Assembly (NCBI GenBank): GCA_000310025.1
Contig: FN648398.1
Span: forward strand, 334,237-398,236
From: Ectocarpus siliculosus
Lineage: Eukaryota; Sar; Phaeophyceae; Ectocarpales; Ectocarpaceae
DNA length: 64,000 nt
Reading direction: 5' to 3'
Shown: positions 35,697 through 45,838 of the stretch, in pieces
Layout: each line of letters opens with the position of its first letter
Numbering within the stretch: position 1 is the stretch's first letter
Translations under genes and position numbers: made by a program
Notes under the pieces: model-generated
Told to the model about the DNA's origin: nothing
Databases searched by the model: none
Seen by the model: only the letters and a program-made list of their open reading frames with translations

Positions 35697-36051
35697 TAAC
35701 CCGTTTCCGCTTGGGTTTCCCGGCCCTCTGCTATTATACTACTGCTGTTCTTTGTGCTCTTTTCCGGTACTGCTGCTGTAAACTGCTGTGTGCTGCTGTG
35801 TGGGGAACTGACACACCTGCTCCGGTTGTACCGTACATATTCAACATCCGTGCGGGTGTCTTTTGAACATCCGCTTCCCGTTGTCACGCTGGCTACAAAT
35901 GGCAGCCTCTTCTACCGAGGCTCGACCTCTGTACCACTTGGCATCGGCATTTGTCCATCAGTTGTTTTGTGTCTTTGTTCTTTTACGCTCCTGTATTGGT
36001 TGTTGTTTCTCATCGAACAGGCTGGCTGCTGTTGCATCGAATCACGTGCAG

Positions 36052-36480
36052 GAACATAAAACGGCGTTGGCACGCTGTCGAAGATTCGTTCGCTTTTGCC
36101 GACTTGGGGAGGATATTGCTGAGAGCTTCGTCCTTCGATGTCACAGTGCTGTTTGGCGTTGCGGAGGAGCTGAGCTTCGTGTCCCATGGCACCAACGACG
36201 GACCGTTCTATACGCACGTGGCTGGCGAATCTACTGCTGCTGTACAGGTATGTGCTTTACCTCTACACTGATGTGATACCTCTTGAACCAACAGGTGCAA
36301 AGCGTTGTTGTGGACGAAGACGTGAAATTGTCGGCATTTAGCAGCAAAAGGGTCACTTGTGTTGGGTCTGTATTGGCGTGGTCACAGCACCAGCAGTACA
36401 GAACCGTTCGTTTACGGCGATGTACGGTAGATTCGAAACCCGCTATTGGTGTACGACGTATTCTTGTAGCCCACCATTGA
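36052..36480 (+). CDS. Possible 3' end of a spliced gene of unknown function (two exons)
   Basis: Exon one (36052-36247) follows an acceptor 'cacgtgcag' and ends 'gtacag|gtatgt'; exon two starts at 36295 after 'ccaacag' and ends at TGA 36478-36480. The phases agree, and the 47-bp intron would introduce a stop if retained. The joined product includes 'DSFAFADLGRILLRASSFDV', 'SHGTNDGPFYTHVAGES' and 'VQSVVVDEDVKLSAFSSKRV', a mix of alternating hydrophobic strands that might belong to a beta-rich fold. I recognise no family. Upstream exons could lie on the far side of the retrotransposon (31.9-32.38 kb), where an open stretch is interrupted by the insertion. Evidence is only splice signals and codon texture. 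Confidence 0.3.
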
Positions 36481-39400
36481 GTCGACTATGTAGGGGCGGA
36501 GCTTACGTGGAGTTAGAATCTAGGGATGAAGTTAATGCGTATTTCAGCAAACCCTGTCGTACTTTGTCGGGAGGATTTTGAAGGAGACTACCAACTTGAG
36601 ACAACCCCCCTCTTTAGCAACGCTGTTTTAGCACTGGTTCTACAGCAGTGAAACAGGTTGACTGAGGTACAGCAGGGCAGAGCCGGACTTGTTTTTCGTG
36701 CTCAATGCTTCGGAACTGGTCTGTGCGGTTTGCTTTGACTCCTGGGTTATCTTTCGGGCTGGGTCACAAACCCAAAGAGGTTGAGCATTTAGTATTGTCT
36801 GCAAGGGCTTCAATCCTTCCCTTCCGACACCTCACACCACCACCCTAGACCCACCTAAAACTGAACAGATATCGGCTATTCGGGCGTGTGCCTCCGGAAA
36901 CCGCCTTTCGAAAAGCGTCAATAATGCCACAGGGCTTCCGTCCGGGATTCGGTGCAGTACCAAGTAACGTATGGTACAGGGTATGAAGTGGGATGAGGGG
37001 TGCTTCCGGAGACGCTAACGGAAGAGAAACAGCAGCAACGAGGCACGCCGTCATCCCCCCAACCCTCTTCACCCACCCCTTCCCCCAGCTTGTTTACCTC
37101 GCCGTGGGGCCTCGTGCGAGTATTTATTTCGTTGTTGCGACAATGTTTTTTCCGAAACAAATGTTTGACAATGCGCTGTCGTGCGTAAGGCCCTGGGTTG
37201 TGAGTTGGATACATGGCGTCAGCTGACAGGAAACCCATCTGCCGTGCTGTTGCCTTGCCCCTGCGAATTTCGTGATCTAATGCCTAAGGCGAACATCCAA
37301 CGATACGTTACCGACTAAATATCAAGAAGACTGACATGGACAAGCGAACGGGGTCCGGCGAAGTCGACACGCGCATGACGATGACGATACTGCTGGACGA
37401 GCAGCGTGGATACCGTCCGGACACAACTTGGTCCCAACCAGAGGGGGGCTAGGGAAGAATTTCGTCGGGCGGGCGGGGAATTTTGCGTGGCGGGGAATTT
37501 TGCGTGGACGTGGTGCCTCAAGGAGACTGTAGATTTGGGGTCGTGGGCAGGGGAGAGAGGAGCTTTAGCTTTGGCTGGGCCGGGGCCGGCGGAGGGCGAC
37601 AGGTGCTTGTGTATGTGCTGTTGGGGGGGGGGGGGGGGGGGTTGTCGTCTAGGTGGGGACCAAGGGGGTCGTCAGCGAGAGAGAGGCGGTGGGACGAGGG
37701 AGGGTCGGCGTGGGTTGCGCCATTTCGACAAGCACCCACTGGCCGCTACACGGACAAGGGCGGCGAGAAAGTTTCGGTAGGCGGTCTTCCATTTGGAGTT
37801 CATTTTTGTTTGCTGTCTTTTCATGGAAAGGTGCTGTACAACTGTGCAAGGTTAGTTTTCTTTTGTTGAATGTTGAACACAGTCCCCTAAAATAGGCTCA
37901 AGGAGTAGGTTGCAGACAAATGCCCCCCTGCGATGTGCGCTTGCAGCCTTTGCGCTTGGCGTCTTTACTTGGTATATTGTTGTTCCTGTTCTCAGTGTGC
38001 TGCAGCAAAGCACCGGGTAGAGGTGCTTGCCTATACGCCGGAGTTGTGGCTGATGTGATTTGCTGGTTGTGTGTGGGTATATGTGTTTCTTGTGTCCGAA
38101 GGTCGCTAGTGGTTGGTGCTTGGATGTATGTCGTGATGGACACCCCCCACACTAAATTTATGGGTGGAAGGGGCCATTGTTGCAGAACGAGGAGTGCCAC
38201 CCTGCGGAGGCGAATGAAACGATGAAGATCCCGGGAGTAATGCCTCGGAAATAGTCCAACCACGACGAATAAAACTAAAATGCCCCAGGGCTTACTCAAA
38301 GTTTGAGGCTTCGGCCAGATTTTGGGGGGGGATATTCTCATGGCGGGGGGTGTTCTGCACGTATTGTAGAGCGCACGACATAGAGAAAACTCCCTGTGGG
38401 GAGGTGTGGCGTTTGTGATTTACACACCACGAACAACAAAATGTTGGGAACTCATTCACGTGGTAAAATGCGTTTGACCCTTGACGCAAAGCGCAGTATA
38501 CCGTGACCACCGCAGCACGATTAGTGCGATCTCCATTATCTTCCTTAAAAATCACGCACGTGGCACGTTGCCCCAAAAGAAGGAGCCGGACATGAAAACG
38601 ACACATGGCCATGCTGAAAGGTCCTTCGTCAAACGGGGTACTACACGGCAAAGAAAAAGACGCCGGGCAATCGGTGTCAGGGCAAAGTATATTTCTGAGC
38701 ATCGGCTCAGCTCTCTTTCCTGCTCTCCAAGTACGAACGCATGTGATGCTGCCACAAACATATTGGCACCTACGTTTCAGCATGTGTCCTTCAATTTTCA
38801 CGCAATGCTTGTTTCCTTAAGAGAAACTTTACCTACTTTACCTACGAATGCATTGCTTCGCCTCTGAAAAAAATAGTATGCCACGGTTTTACGAGTGGCG
38901 TGGAACAACAAAAAAACTTGCCACCGTACCGTCCTCGCCCTCCTTTTTATGCCAACAATGGCAAGTGCGTGGGCCTTCCAGGAACCAAACCGACAAGCAA
39001 AACCAAGTACGAATGCGAGGGACGCCAGAACCCGAACGTATCGAAAACACGTTGTGCTAAACGAATATGTCCCTGAAATATTTGGGGATAATGCAGGTGC
39101 GCCACCTGGATCACCCCTAGAGCAACGAGCCCTCTCATCCCTCCCTCATACTGCGAGATATTTCCCCACCGCTCCGTCAACCTGCGATATTGTTAACCAT
39201 CGCAAAAATACGTGAGAAGGGCGATCGGAGGGAGGTCGGGTGGGCGAAAATTGCACGGCAACGCTGCTACTGTACATCGTTTTTTTTCGTGCTGGTGCGC
39301 CGATCTGCCGTTTCGTTGCAGAAACACTCGAGACAAGGAAAATCAACACCGTGGGCAGGATGACACACAAATATTTTGAGGCGTAGGATAGCTCAGAAAA

Positions 39401-40990
39401 GGCGTTCCTGTACCGATACAAGCGGAGAATGGCATTAAGATGATCGTGCAAGCTCGTTCTGTGTCAAGAAGAAAGATCAAAGGGGTGGGCTGCCTGAATC
39501 GATCCTTGCTTTCGGAGATCACCTTCACTATTTATCGTTCTTGAAGTCCTCCAAAATGCCGTAGTCGGGGCCCCGTTTCTCCGCGCTGTATCCTCGTTGT
39601 CGAGCTCTGCTTTCGCGCCAGCTGCGTCCGTTGCTCTCGGGAAGGCCTTTCCTCTACCAGCCGTCTACTCGGTCACGCGCGGAAGATCCCATTTTTTTAA
39701 GTTCTTCCGGCCGCATGAGGTGCGATCGCCCCCTGCAGCGGCATTTTCGCCTTGATGACGGGAAACAAAAAAATTGTCAACGTTGCGGGACGCTCAGTCA
39801 AATATTGTAGCATTCGCACCTCAGAAATTGTCGGGTGCGTGCGAGAGAGCGGTAGGTCTATCTGTGTAGGTGAAAACGTTCTACATAAGTAGTTTTTTCT
39901 CGTGTCGTGGTCACGCATGTTTGGTGTCGACAACAGTCGCAGGGAGGGGTGATGGGGCGTATTCTGACGAATACGTTGTACTGCTGTACGAAACAATCCG
40001 CATTCTGTCTCACAAGGACTGCACGCTGGCAGAATGGCTGCTGCTGTGGACGAACACATCACCATGCATGAGTCCAAAAATATGCTGTACGTTTGTGTAC
40101 GGTACATGGTACAAATTCATGTCACACAAAAAAAACAAACGATTTACCACTGCTGCTGCCGACTTGACTGACGGATTACAGCAGGTTCCGGCGATACAGC
40201 AGTAGTGTCGGGGACACAGCAGTGATAATCTCGGCATGTATGCGCCCATGTACAAACTACTGTAGAGGTAGACTACAGCAGTACTGCTGTACGCAGTGGG
40301 TAACATTAGCACCGTCCGTGGCACCAGCATGCTTCGAAATGTATGCTACAGAGTCGGAGGTCCGGATACAAGAATAGGGACGCACACATGTGGGTATCAA
40401 TCTTTGAATCATGAATACCACCCGATACATAGTTCGACTTGCAGTGCGGGACGAAGAGTTGGGGTGGTATTGCGGGTATTGCGGGTGCGAGCGAGTGCGG
40501 CGAGACGAGAGAAAGACAGCGATACACGCACACACCAGGCGGACACACCAAGGCGGACACGTATGTAGACAGATGGCGAGAGAGAAAAAACAAGCTTCTC
40601 ACACACCTGCTGCTGCAACCTCGAGGCCCGAGACATGATGGCTTCTCCTTTCAACAACCTGGCTGACGCTATCCAGCAAGTAGGGCATGCTCTCGGCATC
40701 TTGCTGCTTCGTGCTTGCTCGCCTTGGCCTGAGGTGTTGCCTGGCGGCCTGCCGAGCAGGGAAACCGAATGCGGCTGGACCTACAGCAGCGCCGTTAACC
40801 GCCCTGTTTGCTGAATCCTGCCGGAATTTGCCCTTGGTGACCACTACCCCTCTTTATGTTGGGCCCCACCATGGTGTCGCGCGTGTGGGGCCGTTGTCTG
40901 TGGCGTGCGTGGTGTGTTTGAAGGGGCATGCCCACTCGCCACCACAAGCGGCGGGATTTATTTGGAAAGCTGCCTTGCAGCGCGTTTAAA
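36481..40990. other. No gene recognised; homopolymer G run and TACAGCAGTA motifs
   Basis: Only short, mutually overlapping frames are present. A run of about 18 G lies at 37622-37641. Four perfect copies of TACAGCAGTA/TACTGCTGTA fall at 39979, 40195, 40274 and 40282, the last two overlapping. A short plus-strand frame at 40635-40812 begins 'MMASPFNNLADAIQQVGHA' and could be an initiating exon, but no partner exon was found. Confidence 0.4.
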
Positions 40991-40997
40991 ATGAAGA

Positions 40998-41070
40998 TGT
41001 TGGTTCCAAATATTTGGCTCCAAATATTTGGAAACTTTGGAACAAAAATTTGGAATGATTAAAACGACCC
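40998..41070 (-). repeat. CCAAATATTTGG palindrome patch, inverted relative of 31735-31885
   Basis: It contains 'gttccaaatatttgg' and 'ctccaaatatttggaaac' followed by 'aaatttggaatgattaaaac', the reverse complement of the flank at about 31728. Confidence 0.7.
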
Positions 41071-42884
41071 TTAGAAAAAAAACTTCCGGGGGTGGGGTAT
41101 CGTGCGCGCATTTTACGACGGGACTGCATATACATATGCATACGCTCCCGACAATAATAAATGATCCTCCGGTGCGGCGCAACCTCGTTTCAGATCTGTC
41201 TGCAGTCTGCACCTGGTACCTCACGTGCGTTCTTCTTAGACAAGAGCCTTGGTTTGCTTCTTACACACGGGCACGCACTGCATGGTGTTAGAGGACAAAT
41301 AAATATGGACGCATGTGCAGTTGTATCTGAGTTGCGGAGAGAAAACACGAGAGAAGAAGACAGCGCCTGACGAGGTAATTTTTTGCTATTTGCTACTGCT
41401 GTACATTTTCGTTGACATCCCATTTTTCCGCCTTCCAAGCCATTAGAAGCCATCATATGCCACCACCCACCTTGGTTGGTGCATGGGTTGTTGGTGTATC
41501 CGGTTGCAGTGCGGATACGCGTTCCTGCGGAGACCTTGGTTGGTGTAGGCGCCTTCTCCAAAAGGGTTTCTTCTGTAACTCCAGCCCGCCGTGTTGTTGG
41601 TGGTTGCAGGTCGCTTCGCCAATCGCCACAATCGCCAATCGCCAATCGCCATGGATGGTGATCGCTGGTGGTCCGATCCCATAACGAGTAGCCTTCACCC
41701 TCGACCAATCAAGTATGCTGATCTTCGACCAATGCACCAATCAGCAGCAAGCAGTCTTGTCGACAAAGAAGCTGTTCATGTACTACGTACAACAGTCGAC
41801 CCACAGCAGTAGTCAACAAAATTTGTCCAGGAGTCTACAGTAATAGGACCTTCGGCCCCCGTTGTGATGTCGATTGCGCCGCCATCGCGCTCGCTGGCGC
41901 TGTATGTACCGGTGCCGACGAGAAAGACACATCGCCGTTCCGAAATTGACCGCCTACTACACCACACATACCGTGCTCCGTCAGCGTAGGGCCATGACGC
42001 TACCGAGCAGCAGTATCGGGAAAGTTAGCGGTGCCTGCATCCATCAAAAACCGCCTGGTGCACGAGGCTGTGGCCAGAAAACGCCGAATAGGAGACATGT
42101 ACTACAATATTGCTGAGTGTAGATGGGGGATACATGCTCGCTCGTCCTGATGATGGATACTCTCGCAACATCGTTGCAAGCTTCCTCTGGTATGTGGTAG
42201 TACTTTATGGAAGGGCCTCACTGTTGCTGTGCAGCAAGGAGTACGTGCGTGGTACTAACCGACTAGCTCACAGATGATCCGGCGCAATACATCAACTAAC
42301 TGCTGTTGTTGTTGCTGCTGCCGTTGACGGCAGCAAGTAGGTGCAAGGTCTCTCTAGAGAACTCGCATAGACTGCTACTGTACAGTATGTACTTTAGGCT
42401 ACGACCTGGTACAGCAGTACATCAGACCGGACGATGACTTTCCCGGTTGTTCACGTTTCCGTGTTGTTCACCACAGCAGTTGTTCACCAGCCCAACTCTT
42501 GGGTACACATTTACATGTAGTTGGCAAGGGCGCGGTGATGGTAGGGAGCAAGAAGGAACGTCAAATTGCTTATTATGTGGATGAAGAAGACGAAAACTGT
42601 AGTCTACACAGTCTCCTACCGTAGGAGGGTTGGTAGTGTCAGCTAGGCGCAACGAAGAATTGTTGTTCGAAAATATAGGGTAGAGGCTCCACAAAGACTT
42701 GGCTAGGGGAGTGCGAATAGAAAAATCGCCACTTCTCCCCCCGCGCTATCGACCCCCTAGCTAAATTGCCGTCGGAGTCGTAGGGCACAGATGAGCCCGC
42801 GGCCATTGGGGCATGGTACGGCTAGAGTGGACCAAGAAGAGTTGCGAGTTAGAATGGGGCTTTCAAAATGTTTGGTTTCGATCA

Positions 42885-43135
42885 TGATAATGAGTCATGA
42901 CTCGATCATGGGTACATGTACTGTAGTAGTGACTCTGTCATGACTGTCGTCATGACTCAATCATGACTCATCATCAGTCATGACTCAGTCACAATCATGA
43001 CTCGGGCATGACTGAGTGATGAGTCATCGAGATGAAGTCAGGACCTCGATCATACTCTGGATCACGACCGAGGTCATGCCTCGGTCATGCTTCCGTCATG
43101 ACTCAGCTATAACCGAGTCGTGGCCAGTTCATGAC
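42885..43135. repeat. Degenerate array of ATCATGACTCGG-type units, left block
   Basis: About 15 variants of 'atcatgactc', 'gtcatgactc' and 'gagtcatgac' occur in 250 bases. GTCATGAC is itself a palindrome centred on CATG. A second block of the same motif is at 45285-45480, beyond the CTTCCATGG array. Confidence 0.75.
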
Positions 43136-43682
43136 GTGCTTGTTGGGATGTAGATGTTGGAATACTCAATGTCAGTCATACGTATTGTTACTGCTGTATA
43201 CACAGCACATAGGTATGCACCTGAGTAGTATTACCGGAAGAGTCTTCGGTAGATTATACACACCTACGGGTTATATGTTGAACCATAGAGTATGGTGCAT
43301 CGGACCATTGTCCAGTAGGATATTCTTGGATTGGTTCTATAGGTCGGATTAACCGACTGTTACCGTGACCGGTACGTTGCAATAGTCCGTATGCGTGCAT
43401 CTTTCCGTGATAGCTTGGAGGCTCGCCCCCTGTGGTGCTTGCCCCCTCTCGATCACTCTCCTTCCTTTCTCTCTTCTTCCAAGGCCCTTGGCCTCTTCCA
43501 AGTCCTTCGGGACTCTTGCGAGTCCCAGGACTCCTCTTCTCTTCTGACCTTTCGGCCAACTAAGCGCCAATACAACCGTATCATCTGGTCTACAACACAA
43601 GTGTACTTTGCAGTCACTCTGTGAGCCTCTGCACACTGTTACTACACAGTGGCCACTGCCAGGGATACACCTATCACAAAGG

Positions 43683-43758
43683 CTACATCCCAACAGGTTA
43701 GAGCCTCGAGCTCTACATCCCAACAGGTTATGAGCCTCGAGCTCTACATCCCAACAGT
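43683..43758 (+). repeat. Tandem triplication, 30/31-bp unit
   Basis: 'ctacatcccaacag' recurs at 43683, 43713 and 43744, each joined by 'gttagagcctcgagct' or a close variant. Confidence 0.9.
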
Positions 43759-43809
43759 GCTCGCGACGATCTCCTGCGGTACGATATTTGACGAAATATG
43801 TGTGTGTGT

Positions 43810-45000
43810 AGCTTCCACGGAGGAAGCAGAATTTCACTCCCATGGAAGTAAATGACTTCGATGGAAAGTTGGTTGAATTTGGCTTCCATGGAAGCTCGCC
43901 AAGTGCTGCCATGGACGTCAGGAAGTACCGTGGAAGTTAAGATCGGGGCGTATGAAGGGCGACTAGAAGCTAGTGGAAGTCGACTAACTTCCATGAAGTC
44001 GCTTCGTGAACTTCCATTGCCGGTCGCCCCGGTGGTCTAGTTGGTAGCCTCGTACCCTTCTAGAGGTCAGGTCAGGGGTTCGAATCCCGGCGTAGGCGAG
44101 CTTTTCTTGCAAAGTGAGTTTTTCTCTCGCTTCCGCTCCTGGCCAAGTGGATAGCTCTAGTTCGTGTGTACACAGAGGGAAGAGAGTGCTGAACTCTTCT
44201 CGCATTATAAATTGAAGGCGAGGTACCGCAGGAGGGGAGGGTAGAGAGAGGCTCTTCTGTGTGACCACGGGTTGGAATAAACGGCACTAGTGCTGTGAGC
44301 GCTGATGATTTGAAGTGAAGAACAAAAAACAAAAAACAAAAAAAAAATGGAAGTCGCTTCAACCAACTTCCATGGAAGTCGCCCGTCTTCGGGCAGCTTT
44401 GATGGAAGTAGAATTTTTGACTTCCATGGAAGCTTTGTGGTAATCGTTCCATGGGTGAATAAATGTCCCATGGAAGAATGTCACCCGATTCCAGCCTAGA
44501 ATAACCAACATTGGGGCGACAGTACAAGGGTAGGGTTAGCTGCTTGAAGTTACCTTCATGGAAGAATAATTTTTCAAACATCCATGAGGGTTGCCTGACA
44601 GCCTTGATAAACGCTTCCTCCGTGGAAGTTGCTTTCATGGAAGTTACCGTGCTTCCATGAAATTCGGGGAAATATTGTAGGGACGAACTTCGATGGAACT
44701 TGTGACTTCAAAGCTCTTCGCGCTTTTGTGGAAAATAAATATGCGACTTCCACGGAAGCAACCACCCGCGGCTTCCATGGAAACTACTCAACTTTGATCG
44801 AAATTCCCGCAACTTTTATGGCAGTCGTAGGGCTGCAGGGGGCGGAAAACAACACGCAGTTTCCATGCCGCTTCCATGGGAGTCGAGCGGCTTCCAGCAA
44901 GTCGTATCTACTTCCATGGAAACGTCACACTACGCTTGCATGGACGTGCACAGCTTCCATGGCAGGAAGTCGATACTAACTTCCATGGACACTTGTACGC
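43810..45000. repeat. Degenerate array of CTTCCATGGAAG palindromes
   Basis: Some 30 variants of 'cttccatggaag' and 'ggaagtcgcttc' are scattered over 1.2 kb at irregular spacing on both sides of a SINE insertion (44023-44347). Perfect forms of the 12-bp palindrome or its 9-base half (cttccatgg) occur for example near 43892, 44372, 44422, 44778 and 44910. Open frames through this block are by-products of the repeat. Confidence 0.8.
44023..44347 (+). mobile_element. tRNA-derived SINE with A-rich tail
   Basis: The head has a pol III A box 'tggtctagttgg' (44033-44044) and B box 'ggttcgaatcc' (44077-44087) at the usual distance. The acceptor and T stems do not pair fully, so this is not a functional tRNA. 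A ~230-bp unrelated body follows, and the element ends in an A-rich tail with 'aacaaaaaac' units (44321-44347). It sits inside the CTTCCATGG array, so a target duplication cannot be distinguished from the surrounding repeats ('gaagtcgcttc' occurs near both ends). Confidence 0.75.
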
Positions 45001-45087
45001 ATACGGCATGCCAAGTACTGTTGGTTACCCGGCGTGACCGAGTCATGACTAATTACATGCTTCCGCAGGGATATGATACCTGCCAGA

Positions 45088-45123
45088 AACCCTAACGCTA
45101 ACCCTAACCCAATCCCCTAACCC
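45088..45123 (-). repeat. Short telomere-like (TTAGGG) repeat patch
   Basis: It reads 'accctaacgctaaccctaac' followed by 'ccaatcccctaaccc', i.e. about five degenerate CCCTAA units. TTAGGG-type telomeres are common in algae; this is an interstitial remnant or chance patch, not a chromosome end. Flanking sequence on both sides is ordinary repeat DNA. Confidence 0.55.
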
Positions 45124-45284
45124 ACGTGATAGGTGCTACGGTAGGTTGGTGTGCCGGCATGAGCGTGACATTGGTGTTGATGGGATCACGTCTAGGTGGC
45201 TGTGCCGGCATGGGTGCTAGATTGGTGTTGATGCAATAAATGTAGACAGACCATAGGGTCGTAGTTGGGTTCACGATTGGGTAA

Positions 45285-45480
45285 TATCATGACCATGTCC
45301 CATCATGTCTCGATCATGATTCACGTATCGTGACCCGCTTATGACACGATCACGACTCGGTATCGGTACTTGTCTGACCGAATATTCCTCTGGAACTGAG
45401 AAACAACCGAAACCATGATTCGGGTCATGGCTCGGGCATGACCCGATCATCATCGCGATCACGAGCTGACCCGACAAGGT
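45285..45480. repeat. Degenerate array of ATCATGACTCGG-type units, right block
   Basis: Variants such as 'atcatgattc', 'gatcacgactcgg', 'gggtcatggctcgggcatga' recur through 200 bases, matching the block at 42885-43135. The two blocks flank the CTTCCATGG array. Confidence 0.7.
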
Positions 45481-45520
45481 CACTCATTGGCCAGGAACGC
45501 CAGGCGAGCGAAAACGCCGA

Positions 45521-45838
45521 ATGTTCGCCACACAGAGTTTTCGGATTAATTCCGAAAATAATCTTGGTAGTTGTATAAAGTACACAGCAAGATGTACACG
45601 ATCTGCAGGATGTGACAGCTCGTTAAGCTACATGGAACACCCACTGGAAGAAAATCACGACTTCGGCGATTCCTTCGACCCTAGCAGGGAAAAGGGCCTC
45701 GACCCCGAGGTTGACGTTCTGCTAGAGGCCTGCATTGCTGTGTGTGCTTTCCTGGTTACACCATTTCGATTGGCGGATTCTTCTAACTTAGCGTTTTTCA
45801 CCGTAGTAGCAGTAGATTCTCGCCTTCCACCCGAATGA
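45521..45838 (+). CDS. Hypothetical small protein (105 codons)
   Basis: An open frame from ATG to TGA with no equally long competitor on the other strand. It has an acidic middle ('DPSREKGLDPEVDVLLEACI') and a hydrophobic segment ('ACIAVCAFLVTPF') near residue 75. I recognise no family and see no paired splice sites, so it may be a chance frame. Confidence 0.2.
   Translation: MFATQSFRINSENNLGSCIKYTARCTRSAGCDSSLSYMEHPLEENHDFGDSFDPSREKGLDPEVDVLLEACIAVCAFLVTPFRLADSSNLAFFTVVAVDSRLPPE

Noticed and set aside
44023-44096. Functional tRNA gene
   Set aside because: A and B boxes are present, but the acceptor and T stems do not pair properly, and an A-rich tail 250 bp downstream identifies it as a SINE head.
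43349-44638. Minus-strand frames of 95-188 codons
   Set aside because: They translate the CTTCCATGG array, the 30-bp triplication and the SINE ('GIRTPDLTSR' is a typical translated tRNA-like head).
45088-45123. Chromosome end
   Set aside because: Only about five degenerate CCCTAA units with ordinary sequence on both sides.
42885-45480. CRISPR-like or regularly spaced repeat array
   Set aside because: Unit spacing is irregular, units are degenerate palindromes, and the genome is eukaryotic.
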